Positions 1 through 8,613 of a DNA stretch of 64,000 nucleotides are shown piece after piece. Origin of the DNA: Chitinophagaceae bacterium UBA7600 (GTDB lineage Bacteria > Bacteroidota > Bacteroidia > Chitinophagales > Chitinophagaceae). How positions within the stretch are numbered: position 1 is the stretch's first letter; every line of letters begins with the position of its first letter. The stretch spans positions 52,747 to 116,746 of the forward strand of contig DLKC01000089.1 in assembly GCA_002478885.1 (NCBI GenBank), written 5' to 3'. The notes below the pieces were generated by a model, which worked only from the letters and a program-made list of their open reading frames with translations, did not search any database and was not told the origin of the DNA. The position numbers and the translations under genes were made by a program.

Positions 1-6
1 GAAAGA

Positions 7-669
7 TTATTGCGAAACCCAATACGCGATGAGTTGGCAGAGTGCGCCAACGATAAGCCCTGCATAGATTTCAAAATTGCTGTGTTCAGAGAGTATAAGC
101 CTGGCACTGCAAACCATGCCGGTTATTATTAGCACGATGGAAAGATCTGCACCCAAATAAACCTGGTAATAAAAGGCGGTTAGTATGGCGAACACCATAA
201 GCCCGCCAACGCCCATCGCATGCATGCTGATTTTGAAAAATGCATTGCAGATAAGCCCGGCTGCGGTTGCTATAAAAATGGAAAAGAAATAAAATTTAAG
301 TGCGGTTGGCTGATCGGTGAAGTTGCGTGCGAGGTACCACATCCACCAATAAAAGATCATGGAAATAATGTAGGGTGCTACTCTTTCGCGCTGGGTTCTC
401 AGGTAAATATTATCGATAAACTTAAGCCTCCACAAAAGAAAAACGGCGAATGCGGGAAAGAAGGCTGTCATCCAAAACACGGTGATCTTCCTGGCAAAAA
501 GTGACATTTCGGTAATGCCTGCAAATTCATAAGGAAAGCGTGCAAGCAACCAAAAGAAAACATACGTTGGCAGGAACAAAGGATGAAAAACATAAGAAAT
601 GATTTTTGCCGCGGCACGTATAACTGCAGGCTGTTGAACCGGCTGACTGATCTGTTGTTCCATATTCAT
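7..669 (-). CDS. PAP2-like integral membrane protein
   Basis: A protein of about 220 residues with around six hydrophobic segments. The C-terminal half carries weak versions of the PAP2 (lipid phosphate phosphatase) signature: SMHAMGVGG resembles the PSGH block, and RLILSEHSNFEIYAGLIVG resembles the SRxxxxxHxxxDVxxG block. The first KxxxxxxRP block is not clear, so activity is uncertain. I place the start at the ATG at 669, which opens MNMEQQ; an in-frame ATG 33 bp upstream would add a poorly conserved-looking tail. The gene follows rpoN on the same strand with a gap of about 37 bp, so the two are probably co-transcribed. PAP2 proteins in this phylum usually dephosphorylate undecaprenyl pyrophosphate or lipid phosphates, but that role is inferred here. 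Confidence 0.6.
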   Translation of the reverse strand: MNMEQQISQPVQQPAVIRAAAKIISYVFHPLFLPTYVFFWLLARFPYEFAGITEMSLFARKITVFWMTAFFPAFAVFLLWRLKFIDNIYLRTQRERVAPYIISMIFYWWMWYLARNFTDQPTALKFYFFSIFIATAAGLICNAFFKISMHAMGVGGLMVFAILTAFYYQVYLGADLSIVLIITGMVCSARLILSEHSNFEIYAGLIVGALCQLIAYWVSQ

Positions 670-706
670 GTTTGCTGCAAATGAACTGCAGTTGCGATAC
701 ATTATT

Positions 707-2212
707 TTATAATTCTTTCCTCAGCCTTGCCACAGGAATATTCAATTGCTCCCTGTATTTGGCAACGGTGCGGCGGGCGATATTGTAACCTTTTTCCTGG
801 AGCAGTTCGGTAAGGCGTTCATCGCTCAATGGTTTTCGTTTGTCTTCGCCTTCGATAAGGTCGCTGAGAATCTTTTTTACCTCGCGGGTACTTACCTCTT
901 CCCCGCTGTCGGTGCTGAGCGATTCGCTGAAGAAAAATTTGAGGCGGTAGGTTCCAAACTCAGTCTGCACAAATTTGCTATTGGCAACACGGCTTACGGT
1001 AGAAATGTCGAGCCCGGTCATTTCAGCAATATCTTTCAAAATCATCGGGCGCAAGACCGTTTGGTCGCCGGTGAGAAAAAACTCCCGCTGGTAGTTCATG
1101 ATCGCATCCATTGTGCTAAGCAAGGTATGTTGCCGCTGTTTGATCATATCAATAAACCATTTGGCCGAATCGATTTTCTGTTTGATGAACAGCACGGCCT
1201 CCTTCTGCCGTTTGTCTTTTTTGCTGCCCCGGTCGTATTCTTTGAGCATATCGCGATAGCCTTCACTTATACGAAGGTCGGGTGCATTCCTGGAGTTAAG
1301 CGAAAGCTCGAGCTTGCCGCCACTGTTAAGTATAAAAAAGTCGGGAACGATGTAGCTTTCTGCAATATTGATTTCGCCAACATTGCCGCCGGGCTTAGGA
1401 TTTAATTTTATGATCGCTCCTATTACCAGTTTAAGATCTTCGTCGGTGAGGTTGAGGCCCCGTTGTATTTTTTCGTAGTGCTTTTTGGTAAACTCATCGA
1501 AGTATTTTTCGAGTACCTGGATAGCCATACCTACATTTTTTCCTTCTTTAAGGTTGCGGTATAGTTGGAGCAACAGGCATTCCTGGAGATCCCTGGCGCA
1601 AATGCCGGGCGGATCAAATTGCTGAATTTTTTTAATAACGGCTTCGATCTCCTGTTCGTCGGCCATTACATTTTGCCTGAATGCCAGGTCATCTGAAATA
1701 GAAGAGAGTTCTCTGCGCAGGTACCCGTCGTCATCGAGGCTTCCCACTATCTGTTCGGCTATCTTTAAGGTCTTTTCGTCGAGTGAAAGCATTCCGAGCT
1801 GGTCGAGCAAAGATTCGTGAAAAGAGGTTTCCACCTTATGTGGCAAGGTTTTTTGCTCATCCATTTCCGGGTAGTTGTCATCCCGTGTGCGGTAGTCTGC
1901 CACATCATCATCGCCGTCGGAAACATATTCGCTTATATCGATATTTTCGAAGTTATCCACGGTATCATCTGCGTCGTAGGTTTCTTCTTCTGTGTGGTCA
2001 TCGTTATAGTTATCGTCGATACCATTCAAATCCTCATCAAACTCATCTTCGTTTTGCTCTTCACCGGTTTCGAGTGCGGGGTTTTCTTCCAGTTCTTCTT
2101 TTATGCGCTCTTCAAGATAGGCCGTAGGTATCTGCAGCAGTTTCATTAACTGAATCTGCTGGGGAGATAATTTTTGTAATAGCTTTTGTTGTAAAGATTG
2201 ACTTAATGCCAT
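707..2212 (-). CDS. rpoN: RNA polymerase sigma-54 factor RpoN
   Basis: 501 residues, full length for sigma-54. Region I is the glutamine- and leucine-rich start (residues 1-48, including LSPQQIQLMKLLQIP), which contacts the activator ATPase. A strongly acidic region II follows at about 49-128. The core-binding domain spans about 130-370, a helix-turn-helix lies near 385-430 (DIAEMTGLDISTVSRVANSK), and the RpoN box that recognises the -24 element is intact at 479-488 (ARRTVAKYRE). The factor needs an enhancer-binding AAA+ protein to open promoters, and none is encoded in this window. No TAnnTTTG box is obvious immediately upstream. The PAP2-like gene lies directly downstream on the same strand. 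Confidence 0.97.
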   Translation of the reverse strand: MALSQSLQQKLLQKLSPQQIQLMKLLQIPTAYLEERIKEELEENPALETGEEQNEDEFDEDLNGIDDNYNDDHTEEETYDADDTVDNFENIDISEYVSDGDDDVADYRTRDDNYPEMDEQKTLPHKVETSFHESLLDQLGMLSLDEKTLKIAEQIVGSLDDDGYLRRELSSISDDLAFRQNVMADEQEIEAVIKKIQQFDPPGICARDLQECLLLQLYRNLKEGKNVGMAIQVLEKYFDEFTKKHYEKIQRGLNLTDEDLKLVIGAIIKLNPKPGGNVGEINIAESYIVPDFFILNSGGKLELSLNSRNAPDLRISEGYRDMLKEYDRGSKKDKRQKEAVLFIKQKIDSAKWFIDMIKQRQHTLLSTMDAIMNYQREFFLTGDQTVLRPMILKDIAEMTGLDISTVSRVANSKFVQTEFGTYRLKFFFSESLSTDSGEEVSTREVKKILSDLIEGEDKRKPLSDERLTELLQEKGYNIARRTVAKYREQLNIPVARLRKEL

Positions 2213-2360
2213 AGGTTAAAATGCTTTCCCGATTTTTCATTTCCAAATTGCAACTGAAGCTGACCTGGCTGTTCCGGATTGCGTTATATGTTGTTTTATA
2301 TTAACGCGGGTTTGAAACAGTATGCCGTAAATTTACATAACAAATACAACCTGCAACATA

Positions 2361-2645
2361 ATGAAGAAGATTTGTTTGTTTGTGAATTTATTGCTAATTG
2401 TCGGCATTTCTGTGTCAGCACAGGCAAGCAAAGATTCACTTCAAAAAACATTTATTCAACCAAAAGATACTCTAAAAACATTTAACCTGCGGGTATTATC
2501 TTCCAACTATTACAGCAATAACCTGGGCTTCTTTTGTAAAAAGGAACTACAGTTGGAAAAGGCAGTAAAGTTCCCTTTGAAATTCAGGCTTGGCAGTGTT
2601 GCCTATTGCGACGCTATAGAGGGGAAGAGTGGCCAGCATCCCTGA
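2361..2645 (+). CDS. Small secreted protein of unknown function
   Basis: 94 residues. The start MKKICLFVNLLLIVGISVSAQA is a clear Sec signal peptide with cleavage after SAQA or nearby, which leaves about 73 mature residues. The mature part contains NNLGFFCKKELQLEKAV and PLKFRLGSVAYCDAIEGK. I recall small hypothetical proteins of this pattern in Chitinophagaceae but no known function. It is transcribed divergently from rpoN. The stop lies about 20 bp before an intergenic repeat, and the last few residues (SGQHP) may be a recent extension. It is short, but the signal peptide and the position after a plausible 148-bp promoter region argue that it is real. Confidence 0.6.
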   Translation: MKKICLFVNLLLIVGISVSAQASKDSLQKTFIQPKDTLKTFNLRVLSSNYYSNNLGFFCKKELQLEKAVKFPLKFRLGSVAYCDAIEGKSGQHP

Positions 2646-2662
2646 CCAGCATGGTACAAGGC

Positions 2663-2712
2663 GTTGAAGTGTGCGACGCAAGAGATGATGCCAAACGCAG
2701 CAAAGCCGGGCT
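2663..2712 (+). repeat. Intergenic REP-like repeat, class A, single copy
   Basis: Core GTGCGACGCAA at 2671-2681, followed by GATGATGCC and the AAGCCGGG end at 2703-2710. The GCCGGG end faces the stop of the minus-strand purM gene, 10 bp away. The copy is unpaired. Confidence 0.85.
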
Positions 2713-2719
2713 TCAAATA

Positions 2720-3928
2720 TTAATACAACACTTCGTTCCCGTTTATAGTAAGCGCCAATTCTTTTTTGCCCGAGGTTTCCACATGTCCTATGATCTTTGC
2801 TTCTATCTGCAGATCGTTCGCCACAGTTATCATGTCAAGCGCTGTTGCCTCGGTGGTAAAGATTTCGAGCCTGTGGCCCATATTAAAAACCTGGTACATT
2901 TCCCGCAGGTCGGCGCCTGAGTTTTGCTGGATAAGTTTAAATATAAACGGAGGTTCAAATAAATTATTTTTCACAACGCGCATTGGTGCCGGAAGGTATT
3001 TCATGCACTTGGTTTGCCCGCCGCCGCTGCAATGGATTACGCCGTCGATACTTTCGAAAAATTCTTTCAGCAGAATGCTCATCAGCGGTGCATAAGTGCG
3101 TGTTGGACTAAGCAGCAGTTTACCGATATGCGTGATTCCAACGCCTTCCAGTTCTACTTCATCGGTCATTTTATTTTTGCCGATATAGACCACATCGTCG
3201 CTCAGGCTTGCTTCGAATGTTTCCGGATATTTTTCTGCATAATATTTAGAAAGCACATCGTGCCTTGCGCTGGTAAGCCCGTTGCTGCCGAGCCCGCTAT
3301 TATAACTTTGCTCATAAGCGGCGCGGCCGGCGCTTGCAAAACCCACGATCACATTGCCGGGTTTAATGTTGTTGTTGGTAATAATCCTGTTCTTAGGCCA
3401 GCGCGCCGTCATGGTACCGTTAACCGCTATGGTGCGCACCACGTCGCCCACATCGGCCGTTTCGCCACCGAGAAAGTGAATATGCGTGCCATGGTTTTTG
3501 AGCGTATCGAAAAATTCCTGCGTGCCGTTGATCACCTGCTCCAGCACCTCGCCGGGAATCAATTTTTTATTCCGGTCGATGGTGGAAGAGAATAAGATAT
3601 TATCGCAAACACCCACGCAAAGCAGGTCATCGAGGTTCATGGCAACAGCATCCTGGGCAATGCCTTTCCAAACCGAAACATCGCCGGTCTCTTTCCAGTA
3701 CAGGTAGGCAAGAATACTTTTGGTGCCCGCGCCATCGGCATGCATAATATTAATAAAGTCGCTGTCGCCGCCGATAAAATCGGGATACATTTTACAAAAG
3801 GCATTTGCATACAAACCCTGGTCGAGATTTTTTATTGCCGCATGCACTTCTTCTTTTTGTGCAGATACACCTCTTTTGCTGTACAGGCCCCCCTCTGCTA
3901 CAGGCGAATATTTAATAGCGTGATTCAT
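2720..3928 (-). CDS. purM: Phosphoribosylformylglycinamidine cyclo-ligase (AIR synthase)
   Basis: 402 residues, the longer form usual in Bacteroidota. It performs the ATP-dependent closure of FGAM to aminoimidazole ribotide in purine synthesis, in the cytoplasm. Recognisable blocks are the N-terminal YSKRGVSAQ, the substrate and metal region with HADGAGTKS (about residues 63-71), QDAVAMNLDDLLCVG, FLGGETADVGD, and the C-terminal-domain motif VIHCSGGGQTKCMKYL. The start ATG at 3928 gives MNHAIKYSPVAEGG. Upstream lies a 240-bp gap, shared with divergent ribF, that holds a class B repeat. No other purine synthesis gene is adjacent; purU, which supplies formate for the pathway, lies 44 kb away. 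Confidence 0.96.
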   Translation of the reverse strand: MNHAIKYSPVAEGGLYSKRGVSAQKEEVHAAIKNLDQGLYANAFCKMYPDFIGGDSDFINIMHADGAGTKSILAYLYWKETGDVSVWKGIAQDAVAMNLDDLLCVGVCDNILFSSTIDRNKKLIPGEVLEQVINGTQEFFDTLKNHGTHIHFLGGETADVGDVVRTIAVNGTMTARWPKNRIITNNNIKPGNVIVGFASAGRAAYEQSYNSGLGSNGLTSARHDVLSKYYAEKYPETFEASLSDDVVYIGKNKMTDEVELEGVGITHIGKLLLSPTRTYAPLMSILLKEFFESIDGVIHCSGGGQTKCMKYLPAPMRVVKNNLFEPPFIFKLIQQNSGADLREMYQVFNMGHRLEIFTTEATALDMITVANDLQIEAKIIGHVETSGKKELALTINGNEVLY

Positions 3929-3989
3929 GTCTTTATCTATGATTTTGCGCTTGGGTGTCGAATAGAAGGGAAAGATTTTTACTTGCTGC

Positions 3990-4036
3990 AGCGCTTCGTG
4001 GCGTCGCCTGTTGTGTCACACCCTTCAACGTTCCGA
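3990..4036 (-). repeat. Intergenic REP-like repeat, class B, single copy
   Basis: On the plus strand the copy reads GTTGTGTCACA at 4010-4020, preceded by GGCGTCGCCT and followed by CCCTTCAACGTTCCG. Sense is therefore minus. The AAGCCGGG end is not recognisable. It lies between divergent purM and ribF. Confidence 0.75.
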
Positions 4037-4151
4037 ACCCCTGGTGATCTTTTAATGAGTACTAAAAAGAATGCAATTTCGCTGCAAAAGTAACGGATGC
4101 AATTTTGAAACGGACACGAATTTTCCTTTCAGGGCGTATGCAGCCGCAACT

Positions 4152-4159
4152 TATATTTG
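4152..4159 (+). promoter_or_regulatory. Bacteroidota -7 promoter box (TATATTTG) of ribF
   Basis: A perfect TAnnTTTG lies 9 bp before the chosen ATG of ribF. The transcript would have almost no leader, which leaves no room for an FMN riboswitch. Confidence 0.6.
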
Positions 4160-4168
4160 CGCCACTTT

Positions 4169-5104
4169 ATGCGGGTGCATACCAATTCAAATCAATTGCC
4201 TGTTTTCAGGAATGCCGTAGTAACCATCGGCACCTTTGATGGTGTGCATACCGGCCATCGCCAGATTATTAACCAGCTAAAAGAAGAAGCAAGGGCCGTT
4301 GACGGCGAAACGGTTATTATTACCTTTCACCCACACCCGCGGAAAATAGTTTCTTCCAAACAAATCTTTATCCTTACGACCTTGCCGGAGAAAATTGCTT
4401 TGTTAGACAAATTGGGAATCGATCATTTGGTGGTGGTTCCTTTCGACGAACATTTCGCAGACCAATCGGCAGAAGCATATGTTCATGATTTTCTTATTGA
4501 GAAATTTCATCCACGTGTGGTCATTATCGGGTACGACCATCGCTTTGGAAAAGGCAGGCAGGGCGACTACCATATGATGGAGGAGTATGCAAAAAAGTTC
4601 GGCTTTGAGCTGCGCGAAATACCAGAACACGTATTGAACAATGCAGCTGTAAGCTCAACCCGTACGAGGGAAGCACTGCTTGGTGGCAACCTTGCTGACG
4701 CGAATAAGTATCTCGGGTATGCCTATTTTTTTGAAGGCATCGTAACAGAAGGGAATAAACTTGGCCGAACCATTGGCTACCCCACAGCCAATATTCATAT
4801 TAATGACAACGAAAAGTTAGTTCCTGCCAACGGGGTTTATGCCGTGCTGGTAACGTTGGTTTCAACTGCCGAAAACTTTGGCGGCATGATGAATATAGGT
4901 GTGCGCCCGACCCTCAATGGCACAAAGCGAACCATAGAGGTGAACATCTTCAACTTTGACCGGGATATTTATGGCGATACCATTAAAATTTTTGTGGAGC
5001 AATATTTAAGGGCAGAAATTAAATTCAGCGGGCTCGAAGCCTTGAAAGAACAACTGGCAAAAGATAAAGAAGCCGCACTCGCAACTTTACAAGGCTTTAC
5101 CTAA
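4169..5104 (+). CDS. ribF: Bifunctional riboflavin kinase / FAD synthetase
   Basis: About 311 residues, the normal size for prokaryotic RibF. The N-terminal half is the FMN adenylyltransferase nucleotidyltransferase fold with TIGTFDGVHTGH (HxGH at residues 27-30 from the ATG at 4169) and the STRTREALLGG segment. The C-terminal half is the riboflavin kinase with GRTIGYPTANI and NGVYAV. It converts riboflavin to FMN and then FAD in the cytoplasm. An in-frame TTG at 4157 overlaps the -7 promoter box, so the ATG at 4169 is the better start. The gene converges with holA, with only 3 bp between the two stops and no terminator hairpin visible. Confidence 0.96.
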   Translation: MRVHTNSNQLPVFRNAVVTIGTFDGVHTGHRQIINQLKEEARAVDGETVIITFHPHPRKIVSSKQIFILTTLPEKIALLDKLGIDHLVVVPFDEHFADQSAEAYVHDFLIEKFHPRVVIIGYDHRFGKGRQGDYHMMEEYAKKFGFELREIPEHVLNNAAVSSTRTREALLGGNLADANKYLGYAYFFEGIVTEGNKLGRTIGYPTANIHINDNEKLVPANGVYAVLVTLVSTAENFGGMMNIGVRPTLNGTKRTIEVNIFNFDRDIYGDTIKIFVEQYLRAEIKFSGLEALKEQLAKDKEAALATLQGFT

Positions 5105-5107
5105 TAA

Positions 5108-6106
5108 TCAACAGATCATTTTAACCACCATTTCTTTTAATAATTCCGAGGGCTCGGTTCCCGCATTCTGAATGCCGATGCTTCTTAGGTTGTAGTGATG
5201 CAGCAATAACAATATTTTTTCAATGCCGTCGTAGCCATAATTATTCACCGCCAGCGTTGCCTGTTTTGCCGCAAATGGATTTTTACCAAAATAACTGATG
5301 AGGCTCTGTTCACTTCGGTTTTCAAGGCCAAACACCGCATATATCTTACTGAAATAGGCGTATAGTGTTGGCAGCAACAACTGTATGGGCGCGGCTTTTG
5401 GGTTCGATGCGAAGTATTGAATAATACGAATGGCTTTAGCCAGGTTTTTTTGCGCAATCGCATCCTGAAGTTCAAACACATTGAACTCCTTACTTATGCC
5501 GATATAGCGCTCAATATCTTCTTCCGATATGGTTTTTCGTGAACCCAGGTTTACGGTAAGTTTTTCCACCTCATTTTGCAGCCTGTTCAGGTCGTTACCC
5601 GTATGGTCTACCAGCAACGCCAACGCTTTTGGTGTAATACTCAACCCGTGCTTAGCGATCATTTGACTGGTCCATTCAGGCAGCTGGTTGTCATATAATT
5701 TTTTGGTAGAGAGAAATTCTGTTTTGTCTTTTATGCCTTTGCCGAATTTGGTGCGGCCATCGACTTTCTTGTCTTTGTAGGCTACAATGAAAATGGTAGA
5801 AGCCAGCGGTTTAAACACATAGTTCTCGAGCTTTTCAATGTCTTTCATGTATTGTGCTTCTTTAAGCAATACCACCTGCTTTTCCGAGAACATGGGGTAG
5901 CGCATACAGGCGTTCACAACCGAAGGCCAATCCGCATCACGTCCGTAGAAAATGGTGAGGTTAAACCCAGCTTCGCTTTCACTCAAAATGTGGTGTTCGG
6001 CATAATCGGTCACCATATCTATGTAGTATGGCTCATCACCTTCCAGCCAGTAAACCGGTTTAAAAATTTTCTTTTGCCAGTCGGCAATGATCTTTTCTGC
6101 GGACAT
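5108..6106 (-). CDS. holA: DNA polymerase III subunit delta
   Basis: 332 residues, normal for HolA, the clamp-loader subunit that opens the sliding clamp. The N-terminal AAA+-like part includes KPVYWLEGDEPYYIDM and the segment FNLTIFYGRDADW. The middle NDLNRLQNEVEKL and the following FNVFELQDAI are the typical family blocks. The C-terminal collar is helical (ELLKEMVVKMIC). The start codon at 6106 is 4 bp behind a perfect TATATTTG box, so the transcript is probably leaderless. It converges on ribF. Confidence 0.93.
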   Translation of the reverse strand: MSAEKIIADWQKKIFKPVYWLEGDEPYYIDMVTDYAEHHILSESEAGFNLTIFYGRDADWPSVVNACMRYPMFSEKQVVLLKEAQYMKDIEKLENYVFKPLASTIFIVAYKDKKVDGRTKFGKGIKDKTEFLSTKKLYDNQLPEWTSQMIAKHGLSITPKALALLVDHTGNDLNRLQNEVEKLTVNLGSRKTISEEDIERYIGISKEFNVFELQDAIAQKNLAKAIRIIQYFASNPKAAPIQLLLPTLYAYFSKIYAVFGLENRSEQSLISYFGKNPFAAKQATLAVNNYGYDGIEKILLLLHHYNLRSIGIQNAGTEPSELLKEMVVKMIC

Positions 6107-6110
6107 GCTG

Positions 6111-6118
6111 CAAATATA
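6111..6118 (-). promoter_or_regulatory. -7 promoter box (TATATTTG) of holA
   Basis: A perfect TAnnTTTG on the minus strand, 4 bp before the holA ATG. The spacing implies a leaderless mRNA. Confidence 0.6.
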
Positions 6119-6249
6119 TTGATCGGGCTTTCAAAAGTTATTCATAGTTATCAAGGTGAGCAACACCCAAAACCCTGGTTGTTGCTGTGTACAAATCAGC
6201 ATGAATGTTTCAAAAACACATAAAGCATTTTTTGTAAGCAGCTTAAGTA

Positions 6250-6285
6250 CAGGTGGCATCAATGGTTGCGTCGCACTCTTCAGCA
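6250..6285 (-). repeat. Intergenic REP-like repeat, class A, single copy
   Basis: TTGCGTCGCAC at 6266-6276 followed by TCTTCAGCAG. Sense is minus. It lies between divergent holA and the zinc-ribbon peptidase gene. The far end is degraded (no clear GCCGGG to the left). Confidence 0.75.
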
Positions 6286-6343
6286 GCCGGCACGGGAATG
6301 AGCAGAACCTGTGTGGCAAACCGTTTGTGTTTGTCAATTTACT

Positions 6344-7408
6344 ATGAGGCTGTTTAAATGCACCAAATGCGATCAACCAGTTTATTTCGAAAATACATAC
6401 TGCCTCCATTGCCATTCGCTGTTGGGCTTTGTTGCAGAAAAGCTACAACCTGTTGCATTGAAAGCGGAAAATAACGGACTGTACAGTTTTGAAGAAGACG
6501 GCAAAAAAACTTTTTATAAATTTTGCAGCAACCGGCAATATGCAGTCTGCAACTGGCTGCTGCCTGCCGAAAGCAATGCGCTGTTTTGCAAAGCCTGCGA
6601 ACCAAACAGGATTATTCCTAACCTTGGCAAGGCTGAACATTTTGAAAGGTGGCAAAAAATTGAACTGGCAAAACACCGGCTGGTCTACCAGCTGTTGCGC
6701 ATGCGATTGAATCTTGCCCACGAGGGGAAGGATAAAGGCCTGGCCATTTCTTTTAATTTCATGTCTGATGAACCAGGCGGCAATAGTGAACCCGTGTTAA
6801 CGGGCCACCATAACGGTATGATCACTATCAACATCGCCGAGGCAGACAATCCGGAAAGGGAAAGGATCCGCAAAGACATGCATGAAGACTATCGCACTCT
6901 ACTCGGACACTTTCGTCATGAGATCGGTCATTACTACTGGCACAGCCTGGTTGATAATCCGGATATGCTGCAGCGTTTCAGAAGCGTTTTTGGTAACGAA
7001 AGCATTGATTATACTGCTGCCCTGAAAAAGTACTATAGCGAAGGTATACGGGTTAACTGGGCCGATAATTATATAAGTGCCTATGCTTCGATGCATCCAT
7101 GGGAAGACTGGGCGGAAACGTGGGCCCATTACATGCATATTATGGACACCCTTGAAACTGCCTGCTCTTTCGGCCTGAGCGTAAATCCGCAGGTTACAGC
7201 AGAAGGGCTGCGTGCTGATATAAAAACAGATCCATATACCACCGAAGACTTTGACGCGATTATGTCGTGGTGGCACCCACTTACGCTTGCGGTAAACAGC
7301 TTAAACAGGAGTATGGGTTTAAGTGATATTTATCCATTTGTGCTCACGGCCACCGTAAAAGCTAAAATGAAATTTATACACGGGCTGGTTAAAAACAGTT
7401 ATTGCTAA
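6344..7408 (+). CDS. Zinc-ribbon, putative zinc-binding metallopeptidase (DUF2248/COG4307 type)
   Basis: 354 residues from the ATG at 6344 (MRLFKCTKC); an in-frame codon 33 bp upstream would add residues ahead of the zinc ribbon and seems wrong. Cys6, Cys9, Cys20 and Cys23 form an N-terminal rubredoxin-like zinc ribbon, and Cys61, Cys69, Cys82 and Cys85 can form a second site. The peptidase-like part has HEIGH at residues 192-196, as in gluzincins, followed by DWAETWAHYMH, where the glutamate could be the third ligand. Both features match the family annotated as putative zinc-binding metallopeptidase. No signal peptide is present, so it should be cytoplasmic. Substrate unknown. Confidence 0.8.
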   Translation: MRLFKCTKCDQPVYFENTYCLHCHSLLGFVAEKLQPVALKAENNGLYSFEEDGKKTFYKFCSNRQYAVCNWLLPAESNALFCKACEPNRIIPNLGKAEHFERWQKIELAKHRLVYQLLRMRLNLAHEGKDKGLAISFNFMSDEPGGNSEPVLTGHHNGMITINIAEADNPERERIRKDMHEDYRTLLGHFRHEIGHYYWHSLVDNPDMLQRFRSVFGNESIDYTAALKKYYSEGIRVNWADNYISAYASMHPWEDWAETWAHYMHIMDTLETACSFGLSVNPQVTAEGLRADIKTDPYTTEDFDAIMSWWHPLTLAVNSLNRSMGLSDIYPFVLTATVKAKMKFIHGLVKNSYC

Positions 7409-7440
7409 AAGTTTACCGTGGTTTCGTTGCTCAAGGCGGT

Positions 7441-7500
7441 GCAGTAAAAGTGTGCGACGCAACCGAAGCCCATTAATGATCAAAGCCGGGTACCAAAAAA
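7441..7500 (+). repeat. Intergenic REP-like repeat, class A, single copy
   Basis: GTGCGACGCAA at 7452-7462 and AAAGCCGGG ending at 7490, then an A-rich run. Here the sense is the same as that of both flanking plus-strand genes, so the GCCGGG end points away from the upstream stop, against the usual trend. Confidence 0.85.
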
Positions 7501-7623
7501 CAGCACAACAATTAACAGTAATTATTTGCCCGCCAGGTTGTGCAGTTTAACCAACTGCGCTTAATTTCATGGCTGATTAACAGCATGGCGGTAAGCTACC
7601 CGCGGAAAGAAAACTATGTTACC

Positions 7624-8580
7624 ATGACCATTGACCAGGTTACCTATCTCGTATTTGGAATTGTGCTTGTGCTTGCATTGATATTTGACCTGGGCCTGCT
7701 CAGCAAAAAAAACAGGACCATCACTATCAAACAGGCATTGTTGCAAACTTTTTTCTGGGTAGCACTGGCTGTGGCGTTTTTTATTTTTATGTGGGTAGAA
7801 AAAGGACGCAAGCCTGCGCTCGAATATATCAGTGCTTATTTTATGGAGTGGAGCCTGAGCATCGACAATATTTTTGTGTTTATTCTCATCTTCACTTCGT
7901 TTTCGGTAAAAGAAAAACATTTTCCGCGTGTGTTATTGATTGGTATCATCATGGCGGTGATTTTCAGGGTGATCTTTATTACGGTTGGCGTTGCGCTTGT
8001 TCGAAAGTTTGAATGGATATTGTTGTTATTTGGCGCTTTTCTTATTTACACCGGATATAAAATGTTTACCTCCAACGAGGACGAAGAATTTGACCCGCAC
8101 GATACAAAAATCTACAGGTTCCTGAAAAAAATTCTGCCGCTTGTGCCGCACGATGGCAATGGCAAATACGTGATCTCTGAGAACGGCAGGCCCGCCTATA
8201 CGAGCCTGTTTGTTGTGGTTGTTTTACTGGCCTCGATCGATCTTGTATTTGCCCTGGATTCTATTCCTGCTGTTATGGGCATTTCAAGAGATGTGCTGGT
8301 AATCTACACTTCAAATATTTTTGCCGTTCTTGGTTTGCGATCTTTATTCTTTTTACTGCGCGGTGCCGTAAGCCGGTTTGATTACCTGCAACAAGGTATT
8401 GCAATCGTGCTCATTTTTATCGGGCTGAAGATGCTTGGCGAGCATTGGATAGATGAGTGGATAGAAAAAGATGTGCAGGTGTTCATATCCCTTGGTGTGA
8501 TATTGGCCTGTGTTTCGGGTTCAATCTTTTATTCCATCTTTATACAGAAAAAAGGCTTACCACCGGACGCGGATAGCTGA
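7624..8580 (+). CDS. TerC family integral membrane protein
   Basis: About 318 residues from the ATG at 7624 (MTIDQVTYLVFG). Earlier in-frame starts at 7540 (GTG) and 7585 add a tail not expected in the family. There are seven to eight hydrophobic helices. The two diagnostic acidic repeats are present: YFMEWSLSIDNIFVF near residue 75 and LASIDLVFALDSIPAVMGIS near residue 205. TerC/Alx proteins are associated with manganese or other metal efflux and with loading of exported metalloproteins. No tellurite-resistance genes are nearby, so the role here is likely general metal handling. Confidence 0.9.
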   Translation: MTIDQVTYLVFGIVLVLALIFDLGLLSKKNRTITIKQALLQTFFWVALAVAFFIFMWVEKGRKPALEYISAYFMEWSLSIDNIFVFILIFTSFSVKEKHFPRVLLIGIIMAVIFRVIFITVGVALVRKFEWILLLFGAFLIYTGYKMFTSNEDEEFDPHDTKIYRFLKKILPLVPHDGNGKYVISENGRPAYTSLFVVVVLLASIDLVFALDSIPAVMGISRDVLVIYTSNIFAVLGLRSLFFLLRGAVSRFDYLQQGIAIVLIFIGLKMLGEHWIDEWIEKDVQVFISLGVILACVSGSIFYSIFIQKKGLPPDADS

Positions 8581-8613
8581 CCATTTATTATTTCATCTTT
8601 TAAAATAATTTAG

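Noticed and set aside
1817-2149. Open frames on the plus strand opposite rpoN
   Set aside because: They mirror the acidic low-complexity region II of RpoN and have a biased composition (His- or Ile/Val-rich) typical of antisense frames.
3929-4168. Possible FMN riboswitch ahead of ribF
   Set aside because: The -7 box lies 9 bp before the start codon, the gap holds a class B repeat, and no RFN-type conserved stems are visible.
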